DNA from: Variovorax sp. J22G73
GTDB lineage: Bacteria; Pseudomonadota; Gammaproteobacteria; Burkholderiales; Burkholderiaceae_C
Length of the DNA stretch: 64,000 nt
Assembly (NCBI RefSeq): GCF_030317035.1
Contig: NZ_JASZYK010000020.1
Span: 1-64,000 of the forward strand
Reading direction: 5' to 3'
Part shown: positions 45,901 to 53,406 of the stretch, one piece after another
How positions within the stretch are numbered: position 1 is the stretch's first letter
Layout: each line of letters starts with the position of its first letter
Position numbers and translations under genes: made by a program
The notes under the pieces: generated by a model
The model's database searches: none
What the model was told of the DNA's origin: nothing
The model's input: only the letters and a program-made list of their open reading frames with translations

Positions 45901-48900
45901 GCCCATCGCGCCGGCTCCAATGCCCGGCGCCAGCACGGCCGTGGCGTTGAGCGTGACGTCGCCGCCGATGCGGCCGTTGCCCGACAGGGTGCCGCCGTTC
46001 TGTATCGTGACCGCGCCATTCCCGGTCGCGCTGCCAGCCACGTTGCCCACCTGCAGCGTGCCGCTGCTAACCACCGTCGGCCCCGTGTAGTTGCTGGCGC
46101 CATTCAGCGCGAGGGTGCCGGTGCTGCCCATCGAGATCCCGCCGGTGCCGTTGATCGTGCCGCCCAAGGTGATGTTCCTGGCGCCTGCGATGCCCAGGTT
46201 GGCGTTGAGCACGACGTCGTTCGCGAGCGTCACGTCGGTGCTGGCGGCGAGCGTCGAGGTGCCGCCCACCGTCAGCGCGCCGGTGCCCAGCGCCGCGTTG
46301 TTGCCGACGCTGAGCGTGCCGGCCTGCAGGTCGATGCCGCCGCCGAAGTTGTTGACGTTGTTCAGCGCCAGCGTACCGGTGCCGTTCTTGACGAGCGAGC
46401 CGCCGCCGGTCACCGCGCCGTCGAACGCGATGTCCGGTGCGCCGCCCACCGTGAGCGTGGCGCCCAGCGAGACGGCGTTCGCCAGCGTGAGCGCACCGCC
46501 AGTGCTCGCGAGCGTGGCATTGCCGGTCACGCCAAGCGTGCCGGTGCCCAGCGATGTGCTGGTGCCCAGCGACAGCTTGCCGCCCGCCAGCGTCACACCG
46601 CCGCCGAAGTTGTTGGCGCTGCCCAGGGTGACGTCCGCGCCGCTGATCGCGAGCTTGCCCGCGCCGCCGATGCCGCCGTTTAGCGCAAGCGCGTTCGGGC
46701 CCGGCAGGCTCAGCGTGGCGCTCCCGCCCAGTCCGACGCTGTTCCCGAGCGCGATGCCCGGCGCGCCTGCGGTCAGGGTCGCATTGGCACCGACGGCGAG
46801 CCCGCCGGTGCCCAGTGCGCCGTTGTTGCCTACGCTGAGCGTGCCGCTGCCCAGGTTGACGCCGCCTTTGAACGTGTTGGCGCCGTTCAGGGCCAGCGTG
46901 GCCGTGCCGTCGTAGCCGAGCGCGCCGGTGCCAGACACGATCCCGCCGAGCGCGATGTTGCTGGCGCCGCCGATGGCCAGGCCGGCATTGAGCACCATCG
47001 CGTTGCCCACGGCCACGTTGGCGCTGCTGTCCAGCGCCGCATTGCCGTTGACCGTGAGCGCGCCCACGCCCAGCGACGTGTCGGTGCCCAGGCGCACGCT
47101 GCCGGCCTGCAGGTTCACGCCGCCCGAGAAGTTGTTCGCATTGCCCAGCGTGAGCCGCGAGCTGCCGGTCTTCACGATGCCGCCGAGGCCGCTCATCGCG
47201 CCGTTCATTGCCAGGTCGCTGCTGCCTCCGACAGTCAGCTGGGCGTTGAGACTAAATTTGTTGGCTGCGCTTACCGGCGTGTTCGCCAGGAGCGAACTGG
47301 CGCCGCTGACCGTCACCGCCCCCTGGCCGAGCGCGGTGTCGTTGCCGACGGTGAGCGCGCCACCGCCCAGGTTCATGCCGCCGGTGAAGGTGTTTGCGCC
47401 GTTGAGCGTGAGGCCCGGCGCGCCGGCCAGGCTGATGCCGCCCGCGCCGCTGATCTCGCCGTTGATCGTGAGCGCGCCGCCGCTGCCGCCCGCGCCGAAG
47501 TTCAGCGTGCTGTTGAGCACGATGTTGTTGCCCAGCGCAACGCCGGCCGCGCCGGTCAGCGACCCGGCGCCGTCGACGGTCAGGTCGCCTGTGCCGAGCG
47601 CGCCGCTGCTGCCTACATCGATCGCGCCGGCCTGCAACGTGGTGCCGCCGCCGTAGTTGTTGCTGCCAGTCAGCGACAGGTTGCCGTTGGCGAGCGTGAG
47701 GCTGCCCGCGCCGGCGATGTTGCCGCCCAGCGTCAGGGTGCCCGCGCCGTTGAGCGTGAGCACGCCGTTCAACTGCACCGGGTTGGTGACCGTGCCGGTG
47801 AAGGCGGTGTTGAGCGACGACGGGCCGCCCACGATGAACAGGCCCGTGCCCAGCGAGGCGGCCGAGCCGAGCGTGAGGCCGCCCGCATTGAGCGCGAGCC
47901 CCCCGCTGAAATCGTTGTTCCCCGACAGGGTGAGGGTGCCGGCGCCCTGCTTGACCACGCCGCCGCCGCCGCTGATCGTGCCGCCCAGCGTCAGGTCGTT
48001 GGCGCCTTGCACAGTCAGGCCAGTGGTCACGTTGATGTTCTGTGCGAGCGTGATGCCGCTGACCGAGGCCTCGATGGCGCCGCCGTTCCCGGTCATCGTG
48101 CCGGTGCCGAAAGACAGCGCGTTGTCGAAGATCGCGGTGCCGCCGTTCAGGAAGGTGTTGCCGCTCACCACCGCGCCGGTGAGCGTCCAGATGCCGCTGT
48201 TGACGATGAGATTCTCGAAATTGAGGTACTGCAGGGCAGAGATGCTCCCGGTGCCGCTGTTGCCTGAACCGGGCGGGTTGACGGTGTTCTGCAGCACCAG
48301 CGTGTCGGTGCCGCCAACGCCCGCATCGACCGTGCCCCCCGCCGCGAAAGTCAGGGAGCCCGGCGGCAGCGTGGGCGTGGGAATGGTGATGCCAGGCAGC
48401 GGCGTCGCCCCGCCGTTGATCGACGAGCCGGTCACCGCCGTGAAAGTGTCGCTGCTGGTGCCGGTGCCCAGCGTGACGCTGCCGTTGACCGTGCCCGCGT
48501 TGGTGAAGGTATTGCCACCGGCGGTGGGGCTCTCGAAAGCCACGCGGCCGGTGATCGTTCCGGTGTTCGTGAAGTTGACGTTGCCCCCACCGTAGACGGC
48601 CACGGCAATCGAGTTGAACGGATCGAACAAGCCCAGCGCGGCCATGCCGATGGTGCCGCTGTTGTTGAACGACATGGCCCCGCTGTTGGCGATGACCACC
48701 GCCGCGCCCTGCAGCCCGAAGGTGCCGTCGAACGTGCCTTCGATCGCGCCCTGGTTGTTGACCACGATGTTGCCGCTCGTGGGCGCAATCAGGTTGCCGA
48801 TGGTGAGCGCGCGCGCGAGCACGAGAGAGCCCGCAGCGTTCGCGTCAATGCTGCCTTTGTTGGTGAGCCTGACGCCGATGCCGCCCAAGGTCATCGCTGA

Positions 48901-49251
48901 GCCGCCCGGCAGTGTGCTCATGATGGCGCCTGCCTGTACCGTCACGCCCAGGTTGTTGGCATTGCTGAGAAAGCTGTTCGGGTTCGGCGGCAGGAGGATC
49001 GGCACGCCGGTGCAGCTCACCGCGTCGCCATCGGCAGGCACCGCGGGCGAGCAGGCTGCGTCCGCATCGCCGCTGTGCAACTGGAGCGTCACGAGCGCGG
49101 CCAGTCCAATCAACGAAGCAGCGGTGGCTGGCTTACGCCGCCGCGAGCCGGACGAACTCGTACCGCTACCGCGACTCGCACGCGCAGCTTCGGAAACGAC
49201 CTGGGCTTGTCCCAGGTTGCGATTGAACACCACACGGTGAATGCGGTTCAT
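42994..49251 (-). CDS. Autotransporter adhesin with PATR-rich passenger
   Basis: 2085 residues; ribosome site GAGGAGG precedes the ATG. An extended signal peptide region (MNRIHRVVFNRNLGQAQVVS) is followed by a hydrophobic core and probable cleavage after ADA near 66. The passenger front (about 70-400) is a low-complexity beta region; then about ten passenger-associated repeats of 50-60 residues (GGVVKQGAGTLTLSGNNDFS type) run to about 1115. One LNFWNANG unit near 1230 corresponds to the units of the larger autotransporter at 16076-26812. The barrel occupies about 1807-2085 (GRVISTDIDVSQRG) and ends in VRVRW. The two barrels are clear homologues. It should be an outer-membrane surface protein; the ligand is unknown. 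Confidence 0.93.
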   Translation of the reverse strand: MNRIHRVVFNRNLGQAQVVSEAARASRGSGTSSSGSRRRKPATAASLIGLAALVTLQLHSGDADAACSPAVPADGDAVSCTGVPILLPPNPNSFLSNANNLGVTVQAGAIMSTLPGGSAMTLGGIGVRLTNKGSIDANAAGSLVLARALTIGNLIAPTSGNIVVNNQGAIEGTFDGTFGLQGAAVVIANSGAMSFNNSGTIGMAALGLFDPFNSIAVAVYGGGNVNFTNTGTITGRVAFESPTAGGNTFTNAGTVNGSVTLGTGTSSDTFTAVTGSSINGGATPLPGITIPTPTLPPGSLTFAAGGTVDAGVGGTDTLVLQNTVNPPGSGNSGTGSISALQYLNFENLIVNSGIWTLTGAVVSGNTFLNGGTAIFDNALSFGTGTMTGNGGAIEASVSGITLAQNINVTTGLTVQGANDLTLGGTISGGGGVVKQGAGTLTLSGNNDFSGGLALNAGGLTLGSAASLGTGLFIVGGPSSLNTAFTGTVTNPVQLNGVLTLNGAGTLTLGGNIAGAGSLTLANGNLSLTGSNNYGGGTTLQAGAIDVGSSGALGTGDLTVDGAGSLTGAAGVALGNNIVLNSTLNFGAGGSGGALTINGEISGAGGISLAGAPGLTLNGANTFTGGMNLGGGALTVGNDTALGQGAVTVSGASSLLANTPVSAANKFSLNAQLTVGGSSDLAMNGAMSGLGGIVKTGSSRLTLGNANNFSGGVNLQAGSVRLGTDTSLGVGALTVNGNAALDSSANVAVGNAMVLNAGLAIGGASNIALGGIVSGTGALGYDGTATLALNGANTFKGGVNLGSGTLSVGNNGALGTGGLAVGANATLTAGAPGIALGNSVGLGGSATLSLPGPNALALNGGIGGAGKLAISGADVTLGSANNFGGGVTLAGGKLSLGTSTSLGTGTLGVTGNATLASTGGALTLANAVSLGATLTVGGAPDIAFDGAVTGGGSLVKNGTGTLALNNVNNFGGGIDLQAGTLSVGNNAALGTGALTVGGTSTLAASTDVTLANDVVLNANLGIAGARNITLGGTINGTGGISMGSTGTLALNGASNYTGPTVVSSGTLQVGNVAGSATGNGAVTIQNGGTLSGNGRIGGDVTLNATAVLAPGIGAGAMGTLTIGGKLSLANGSVFDYQFGAPGPDFATSGQGDSVSVGGDLLIAGNTTLNVTNAGGFGPGVYRLVDYGGALTGGGTLTLGGVPGGSALSLQNLAADKRFMLVNSTGMTLNFWNANGLASPTQSGGGTGTWSSTAPVWTDTVGTVSAPMLPQPGFAIFTGAPGTVTVDNTGSAVQATGMQFASSGYTLAGDTLTLTGAGGGARAEIRVGDGGAGSAGYTATVNNPIAGAAGIAKTGDGTLVLGGANTYTGGTAVQAGVLSVSADSNLGAAAGNVVLESGGRLQVSGTGFTGTARNLDIGAGGGSVEIADAGLDLVASGALSGSGNLVKSGAGTLTLAGTSTRTGATVIAEGTLRLGAPGLLNAAAPIALADKAGATLYLDGFDQRIGSLAGGGSAGGEVKLGSATLTTGGDNTSTSFAGAVTGAGGVVKQGTGSFKLTGANTYAGATQVNAGTLSAGGTNALSAASAHSVAAGATLDLGGFNQTVASLSNSGTVSLAGAAPGTTLTVNGPYSGQNGIVRLATVLNAAGPSDRLVLDGAGATASGHTTVQIINLGGLGALTSGNGIEVISALNGASTTAQTTKDAFALAGGHVDAGAYEYRLHAADASGAGENWYLRSTTGSGGTPGGPGNPGGPSVPGGLPTYRIEVPMYAALAQQLRQGNFAMLGNLQTRGGEDARSVPSDAADRLEGTAPRGRRAWGRVISTDIDVSQRGTANARSDGRLNGFQAGTDLWADADWRAGVYVGQLQGNIRVSGFARGIQGLDAGTNDLRSRYIGAYATWSGDSGWHADGVLQAGEHRYSVQPIASFGSSGKGRSLLASLEVGKAFGVGGGWTVEPQLQLVHQSLRMDDAGIAGALVTQDSNDGLIVRAGVRVKGEIATGAGTLQPYGRINVLHASGGADVAQFLSLGGSTAIRSETGSTSTEVAGGLTLALGERTAIYGELGKLWASGGAARVKSSVNASVGVRVRW

Positions 49252-49599
49252 CAGGCCTCCTCTCGGTCCTTGGAGCGCGGATTATTTGAGGCAATGTTTG
49301 CCGCGACATCACTTTTACGCGCCTCTGTTGGTGTCACGCATCACACCTCGAGAGACAAATCAAACGCGGTCTTTGGAAGGCAGATCCAAAGTTCTAAACA
49401 CTGCCGCGAGAGGTGCTGAAGCAGCTGAAGCAGCTGAAGCTCAACGGGCGCAGTATTGCGATGGCCTATGTGCCCGTCGGCGGTGCCCTCCGTCGTACCG
49501 CCCCGCATCGGCCGCAAAAACAATTTCCGGCTGCAGGTGTACGACTGCAAGACGATGAGCGTGTGGAACAGAAACCCGCGGCACGATCGTCGGAGCGCG
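49252..49599. other. Upstream region of the second autotransporter
   Basis: About 350 bases holding the promoter of the 42994-49251 gene. Three copies of the 9-mer gctgaagca/t run from 49415 to 49441. No gene is supported. Confidence 0.4.
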
Positions 49600-50300
49600 G
49601 CGCGTGGAAGACTTCATCGTCAGCGAATGCTCGATGCGGGTCATTGAAAATTTATACCTCTCGCGCGACTTGCGCTTCGAGATGGCACCAGGCAACAGCG
49701 ATCTATTCCCCGAGTTGCACGCCGCACCTGAGGTGCGCCGAGCCGGACCGAGTCGCGCGCATCGTCGCGGTGTCGGTATCGCGGGCGTGGCTTTTTACAG
49801 CTCAGCCAGGGGCCGGCACCAGTGTCTTGCAGAGTCGCAGCGCCGGCGCGCTCAAACGTGTATCGGTGCTCTGGATGGCGCTGACATCCATCGACGCTCA
49901 CGCAGTCTCGTGCAGCCCCTGGCGCATCTGCACGGCGCGCCAATCCCTCTCAATGTTGCCCGCTCGAATCGACAGCTGCTCCCGGAAGCTCGTTTTCTAC
50001 ACCCAAACAAGGCGGGTCGTAAGCGTCACGCTGCCCCACCTTTGCTGCAGCCACCCCCAACCTGGCTCGCCAGCAGATCGGTGCCCACGTGCCCGCCTGC
50101 AAGACGGGCAGGCGCCCCTCGATGAGGCGCGCACCGTGCCGTCTTGGCGGCTACATACCGGCGGAAATCAACCGGCCTTTAGCGCAAAGGTTGCCGCCTC
50201 ACGCACCTGACCAAGCAATTGCGCTGCCGCGCACATCGTCGTGGCGAATACGCTGGCGCGGTCTTGGTTGGGGCGATCCGCCCGCGAAATAGCTTGGATC
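49600..50300 (-). pseudogene. Decayed autotransporter barrel remnant
   Basis: Minus-strand translation gives RQRIRHDDVRGSA near 50220-50260, GRLISAGM near 50150-50180 and LQAGTWAPICWRARLGV near 50050-50100. These match RQRIGDDDVRGSA, GRLISTDM and LQAGTDLLATPDWRAG of the intact barrel at 16076-26812, in the same order. Stops (TGA, TAG, TAA) interrupt the frame, and similarity at the nucleotide level to the second autotransporter continues to about 49890. Passenger and signal sequence are missing. It is the remains of a third gene of this family, just upstream of the second. Confidence 0.75.
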
Positions 50301-50460
50301 GATCGGCAGTCTCATCGCAGGCCCTGCAGACAGCCGCCTGTCGGGCGCATTGGTATGACGCGGCCTACGAGTGACCGCGCCCGCACCTCACGCGCGCGCA
50401 CGAGCCTGCGTCTAGCATCGAGCTGACAGTTCCATTCCACTTAATTTCAAGCGAGCATTC

Positions 50461-52527
50461 ATGAATTCGAAGATGGCCGGGTCCCCTCAGACATTGGTGT
50501 GGTACGCGGGCGCTGATGGTTGCGTCAATGTCGCCAACCCGCTGTGGCAAGAGTTCACCGGGCAGCGGTTCGAAGACTACAAAGGCTGGGGCTGGCTTCA
50601 AGCCATTCATGCCGACGACAGGGCGACGGTGCGCCAACGGTGGGCCGAAGCCCTGGAGGCCGGTCAAGCGTTCACCGTGAACTATCGGCTCCTGCGCGCG
50701 AATGGCGAGTACCGCGAGGTTGTGGCTCAGGGCGCACCGGTACACGACGCAGGGACCCTTAAGCAGTGGGTTGGCTTCGTCGTCGACACAAGCGAGGGCA
50801 TCCGCGCGCAAGCTGAGCGCCAGGCGAGCGAGGATCGCCTTCGTGTGCTCGACGAGATCGGTCAGGCGACGCGTCATCTCCAGAACGCGGACGACATCAT
50901 GGCGTCGACCGCCCGTGTTCTGGGCAAAGCGCTTGGCGCGACCCGATGTGCCTATGCAGACGTGGACAGTGACAGCAACCGGTTCACCATTCGAAGCGAT
51001 TGGGCAGTCGAGGGTGTGCCAAGCAGTGCCGGCGTCTACTCGTTGGAGCTGTTCGGTCCGCAAGCCACGTCCAACCTCCGCCAAGGCCTTCATCTCATCG
51101 TGAACGATGTGGACGCAGAACTTGGGGACGAAGGTGGCGCACGCATGTTCAACGCCATCGGCATCAAGGCCATCATCTGCGCCGGACTGGTGAAAGAGAA
51201 CCGGCTGGTGGCGATGATGGCCGTCCATCAGGCCACCTCGCGTCGATGGACCGACGCCGAAGTCCTCGTCGTCTCCGAAGTCGTTGACAGGTGCTGGGCC
51301 CACATCGAACGTACGCGAGACGCCGCCCTCCTCAGGGACCAGGACGCAAGGAAGGACGAGTTCATCGCGACCTTGGCCCATGAGCTGCGCAACCCCCTTG
51401 CCCCGATCAAGTACGCCGTAGCCATCGCGAGTCGTCGCGCAAACGACGACGTGGTCGCATCGAAGCTCGCGATGATCGATCGCCAGGCGAGCCTCATGGC
51501 CCGACTCATTGACGATCTGCTGGACATCTCGCGGATCAGCCGCGGCGTGATCGAACTGCGACGCCAGATCGTCCCGCTGGACATGCTGGTGTCGAATGCG
51601 CTCGAAACCGCGCAGGTGCTGCTGGAACGGCAGGGCCATCGGGTCGAAATGCGCGTGGCGCCTGGCATGGACGTCTACGCGGATCCGGCCAGAATGGTCC
51701 AGGTGATCGGCAATCTCCTCACCAATGCCGCGAAGTACACCCCTGTAGGCGGCAGCATCGTCGTCGAGGCGTACACAAGGGGGCATCAGGCTGTCGTCTC
51801 GGTGACCGATTCAGGCTATGGGATGTCGTTAAGCGACGCGAGCAGGGTGTTCGACATGTTCACGCAGTTGCCGCACACCAAAGCGCATGCACAAGGTGGT
51901 CTTGGGCTCGGACTGTCGTTGGTGCGCAAGCTGATGGAACTGCATGGCGGCACCGCCCAGGTGAGCAGTCCGGGTGTGGACCAGGGAAGCACTTTCAGGT
52001 TGGAGCTGCCCCTGGCAGATCCTTCGCCGCTATCAGTGGAAAGGACTGCGCCTGAACTGGCGAGGGTCACGGACACTACGGACGACATGAACGGCGCAGG
52101 CGGCAGTGCCGATCGGGCTCGGCCCGGAGGCCGTGGGGCACCGCTGCAAGGCGCACGAGTTCTGGTCGTGGAGGACAACGAAGACGGTCGTGAGGGGCTG
52201 GTCGCATTCCTGCAAGGCGTGGGCGTCGAGGTGGAGGCGGCCAGCGAAGGCTTGCAGGCCCTGAAGCTCGCTGAGCAGCACCGGCCGGAGATCGTGCTGC
52301 TGGATCTCGGCCTTCCGGGCATGGACGGGTATGCGGTGGCACAGGCCCTGCGAGCGCGCCATCCGCCTGAGCGAATGGCCATCATGGCGCTGACGGGTTG
52401 GGGGGCGGGCCGGGACCAGGAGCGCACACGTGCTGCAGGGTTCGACGCGCATCTCGTCAAGCCGGTGCAGCCTGACGCGCTTCTTCGCGCGATCGAAGCG
52501 GTCATGGGCCGCGCGTCTTCGCCTTGA
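50461..52527 (+). CDS. PAS-GAF hybrid sensor histidine kinase with receiver domain
   Basis: 688 residues, cytoplasmic (no transmembrane segment). A PAS domain (about 8-115; LVWYAGADGCVNVANPLWQE), a GAF domain (about 130-285), HisKA with LAHELRNPLAP (His307), HATPase_c with NLLTNAAKY near 418, DSGYGMS and GLGLGLSLV, then a receiver domain from about 565 with VLVVEDNEDGREG, phospho-acceptor Asp615 in IVLLDLGLPGMDG and Lys667 in HLVKPVQ. There is no output domain, so phosphate must pass to a separate regulator or the receiver tunes the kinase. GAF and PAS suggest a soluble or light/redox signal. The small gene 52544-52879 follows. Confidence 0.92.
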   Translation: MNSKMAGSPQTLVWYAGADGCVNVANPLWQEFTGQRFEDYKGWGWLQAIHADDRATVRQRWAEALEAGQAFTVNYRLLRANGEYREVVAQGAPVHDAGTLKQWVGFVVDTSEGIRAQAERQASEDRLRVLDEIGQATRHLQNADDIMASTARVLGKALGATRCAYADVDSDSNRFTIRSDWAVEGVPSSAGVYSLELFGPQATSNLRQGLHLIVNDVDAELGDEGGARMFNAIGIKAIICAGLVKENRLVAMMAVHQATSRRWTDAEVLVVSEVVDRCWAHIERTRDAALLRDQDARKDEFIATLAHELRNPLAPIKYAVAIASRRANDDVVASKLAMIDRQASLMARLIDDLLDISRISRGVIELRRQIVPLDMLVSNALETAQVLLERQGHRVEMRVAPGMDVYADPARMVQVIGNLLTNAAKYTPVGGSIVVEAYTRGHQAVVSVTDSGYGMSLSDASRVFDMFTQLPHTKAHAQGGLGLGLSLVRKLMELHGGTAQVSSPGVDQGSTFRLELPLADPSPLSVERTAPELARVTDTTDDMNGAGGSADRARPGGRGAPLQGARVLVVEDNEDGREGLVAFLQGVGVEVEAASEGLQALKLAEQHRPEIVLLDLGLPGMDGYAVAQALRARHPPERMAIMALTGWGAGRDQERTRAAGFDAHLVKPVQPDALLRAIEAVMGRASSP

Positions 52528-52543
52528 CCGTCCTTCGCCTCGC

Positions 52544-52879
52544 GTGACAAGAGCAAAAAACCATCCAGTTACCCCCGACGGACGGTATTTCGTCGTGAAT
52601 GGCCGGCTGTGGCGGACGAGCGATCCGAATCTGAGCGAACACGCCCGAGAAGCCTGGATTGCCAAGTTGATGGCAGCTCGGCGCCAGGTGGGACTTGCGT
52701 TGAAATCGGGTGACATTGTGGCGCTGAAAGCGGCACGTGCGGCGGTCGACGCCGCCAAGCGCGCGCTGGGCGAGCGCGGCCCGGTATGGTGGACCGACGG
52801 AGCCCCGGACCTCAACAGGCACATGGTGACCCATACGTCCTACAAGCGCTGGTACGAGGAACTGCAACCCGGCCAATGA
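52544..52879 (+). CDS. Conserved hypothetical protein
   Basis: 111 residues from GTG 52544 (TRAKNHPVTPDGRYFVVNGR), 16 bases after the kinase stop. The pattern DGRYFVVNGRLWRTSDPNL, KAARAAVDAAKRALGERGP and VWWTDGAPDLNRHMV recurs in a widely distributed proteobacterial family of unknown function. It is small, basic and soluble. No ribosome site is evident. Tight spacing suggests transcription with the hybrid kinase, but a functional link is not established. Confidence 0.75.
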   Translation: MTRAKNHPVTPDGRYFVVNGRLWRTSDPNLSEHAREAWIAKLMAARRQVGLALKSGDIVALKAARAAVDAAKRALGERGPVWWTDGAPDLNRHMVTHTSYKRWYEELQPGQ

Positions 52880-53406
52880 CTGCGGGACACGGTTGCTCGC
52901 GCTGCGCATGCGTGCGTTGCACACGGCGAACCTGCCTTCGCGCTGACTGCACATCGCACGAACCAAAAGATCTTCATGAAAATGCCGACCCTAGTTGGCG
53001 CGGCAGCAAGGGGGCTTCGCCCCGGCAGGGCAAGCGCTCGCTCTTTCCAGGGAAGGGCAGCTCTGCGCACGTGAGGCACGGCTCGGGCGCTAGGGTGCCA
53101 ACTGTTCAGCGCCGCATCAGCGCCCAGAGCCCAGAGCCCAGAGCCCAGAGCGCAAGGCTGGTCCGGCAAAACCAGGGGCCCCCATGAGATGCGGCCAGTC
53201 CCACCGCGGCGTCGTCGACCACCGCCCGTCTCGCTCACCGCCCTGCTGACTGCTTGCACCGGACCCCGTCGAACGCACGACGTACAGCTTGAAGGACTGG
53301 TTGCGGGGTCGCTGAGCCAGACGCTTGCTCTTGCTGTCAAACACAGGCGACCACACCACGCGCCGGCTCGTGAACCGCACGCTCCCGCTGGCCCGTGACA
53401 GCCCTG
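52880..53406. other. Intergenic between convergent genes
   Basis: About 530 bases between convergent genes. It contains the short tandem repeat at 53122-53149. No gene is supported; a frame crossing it on the minus strand is antisense-type shadow of the lipoprotein gene. Confidence 0.4.
53122..53149. repeat. Tandem 7-mer repeat
   Basis: Four perfect copies of gcccaga run head to tail. It lies in the convergent intergenic region and is a candidate variable-number locus. No function is implied. Confidence 0.85.

Noticed and set aside
43219..48595. A plus-strand open frame of 1154 codons and others across the second autotransporter
   Set aside because: Antisense shadow of a high-GC repetitive gene; low-complexity composition follows the repeat of the minus-strand gene.
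52430..52543. Upstream extension of the 111-residue gene into the kinase gene
   Set aside because: The extra residues are an out-of-frame reading of the kinase receiver domain; the GTG at 52544 gives the conserved start.
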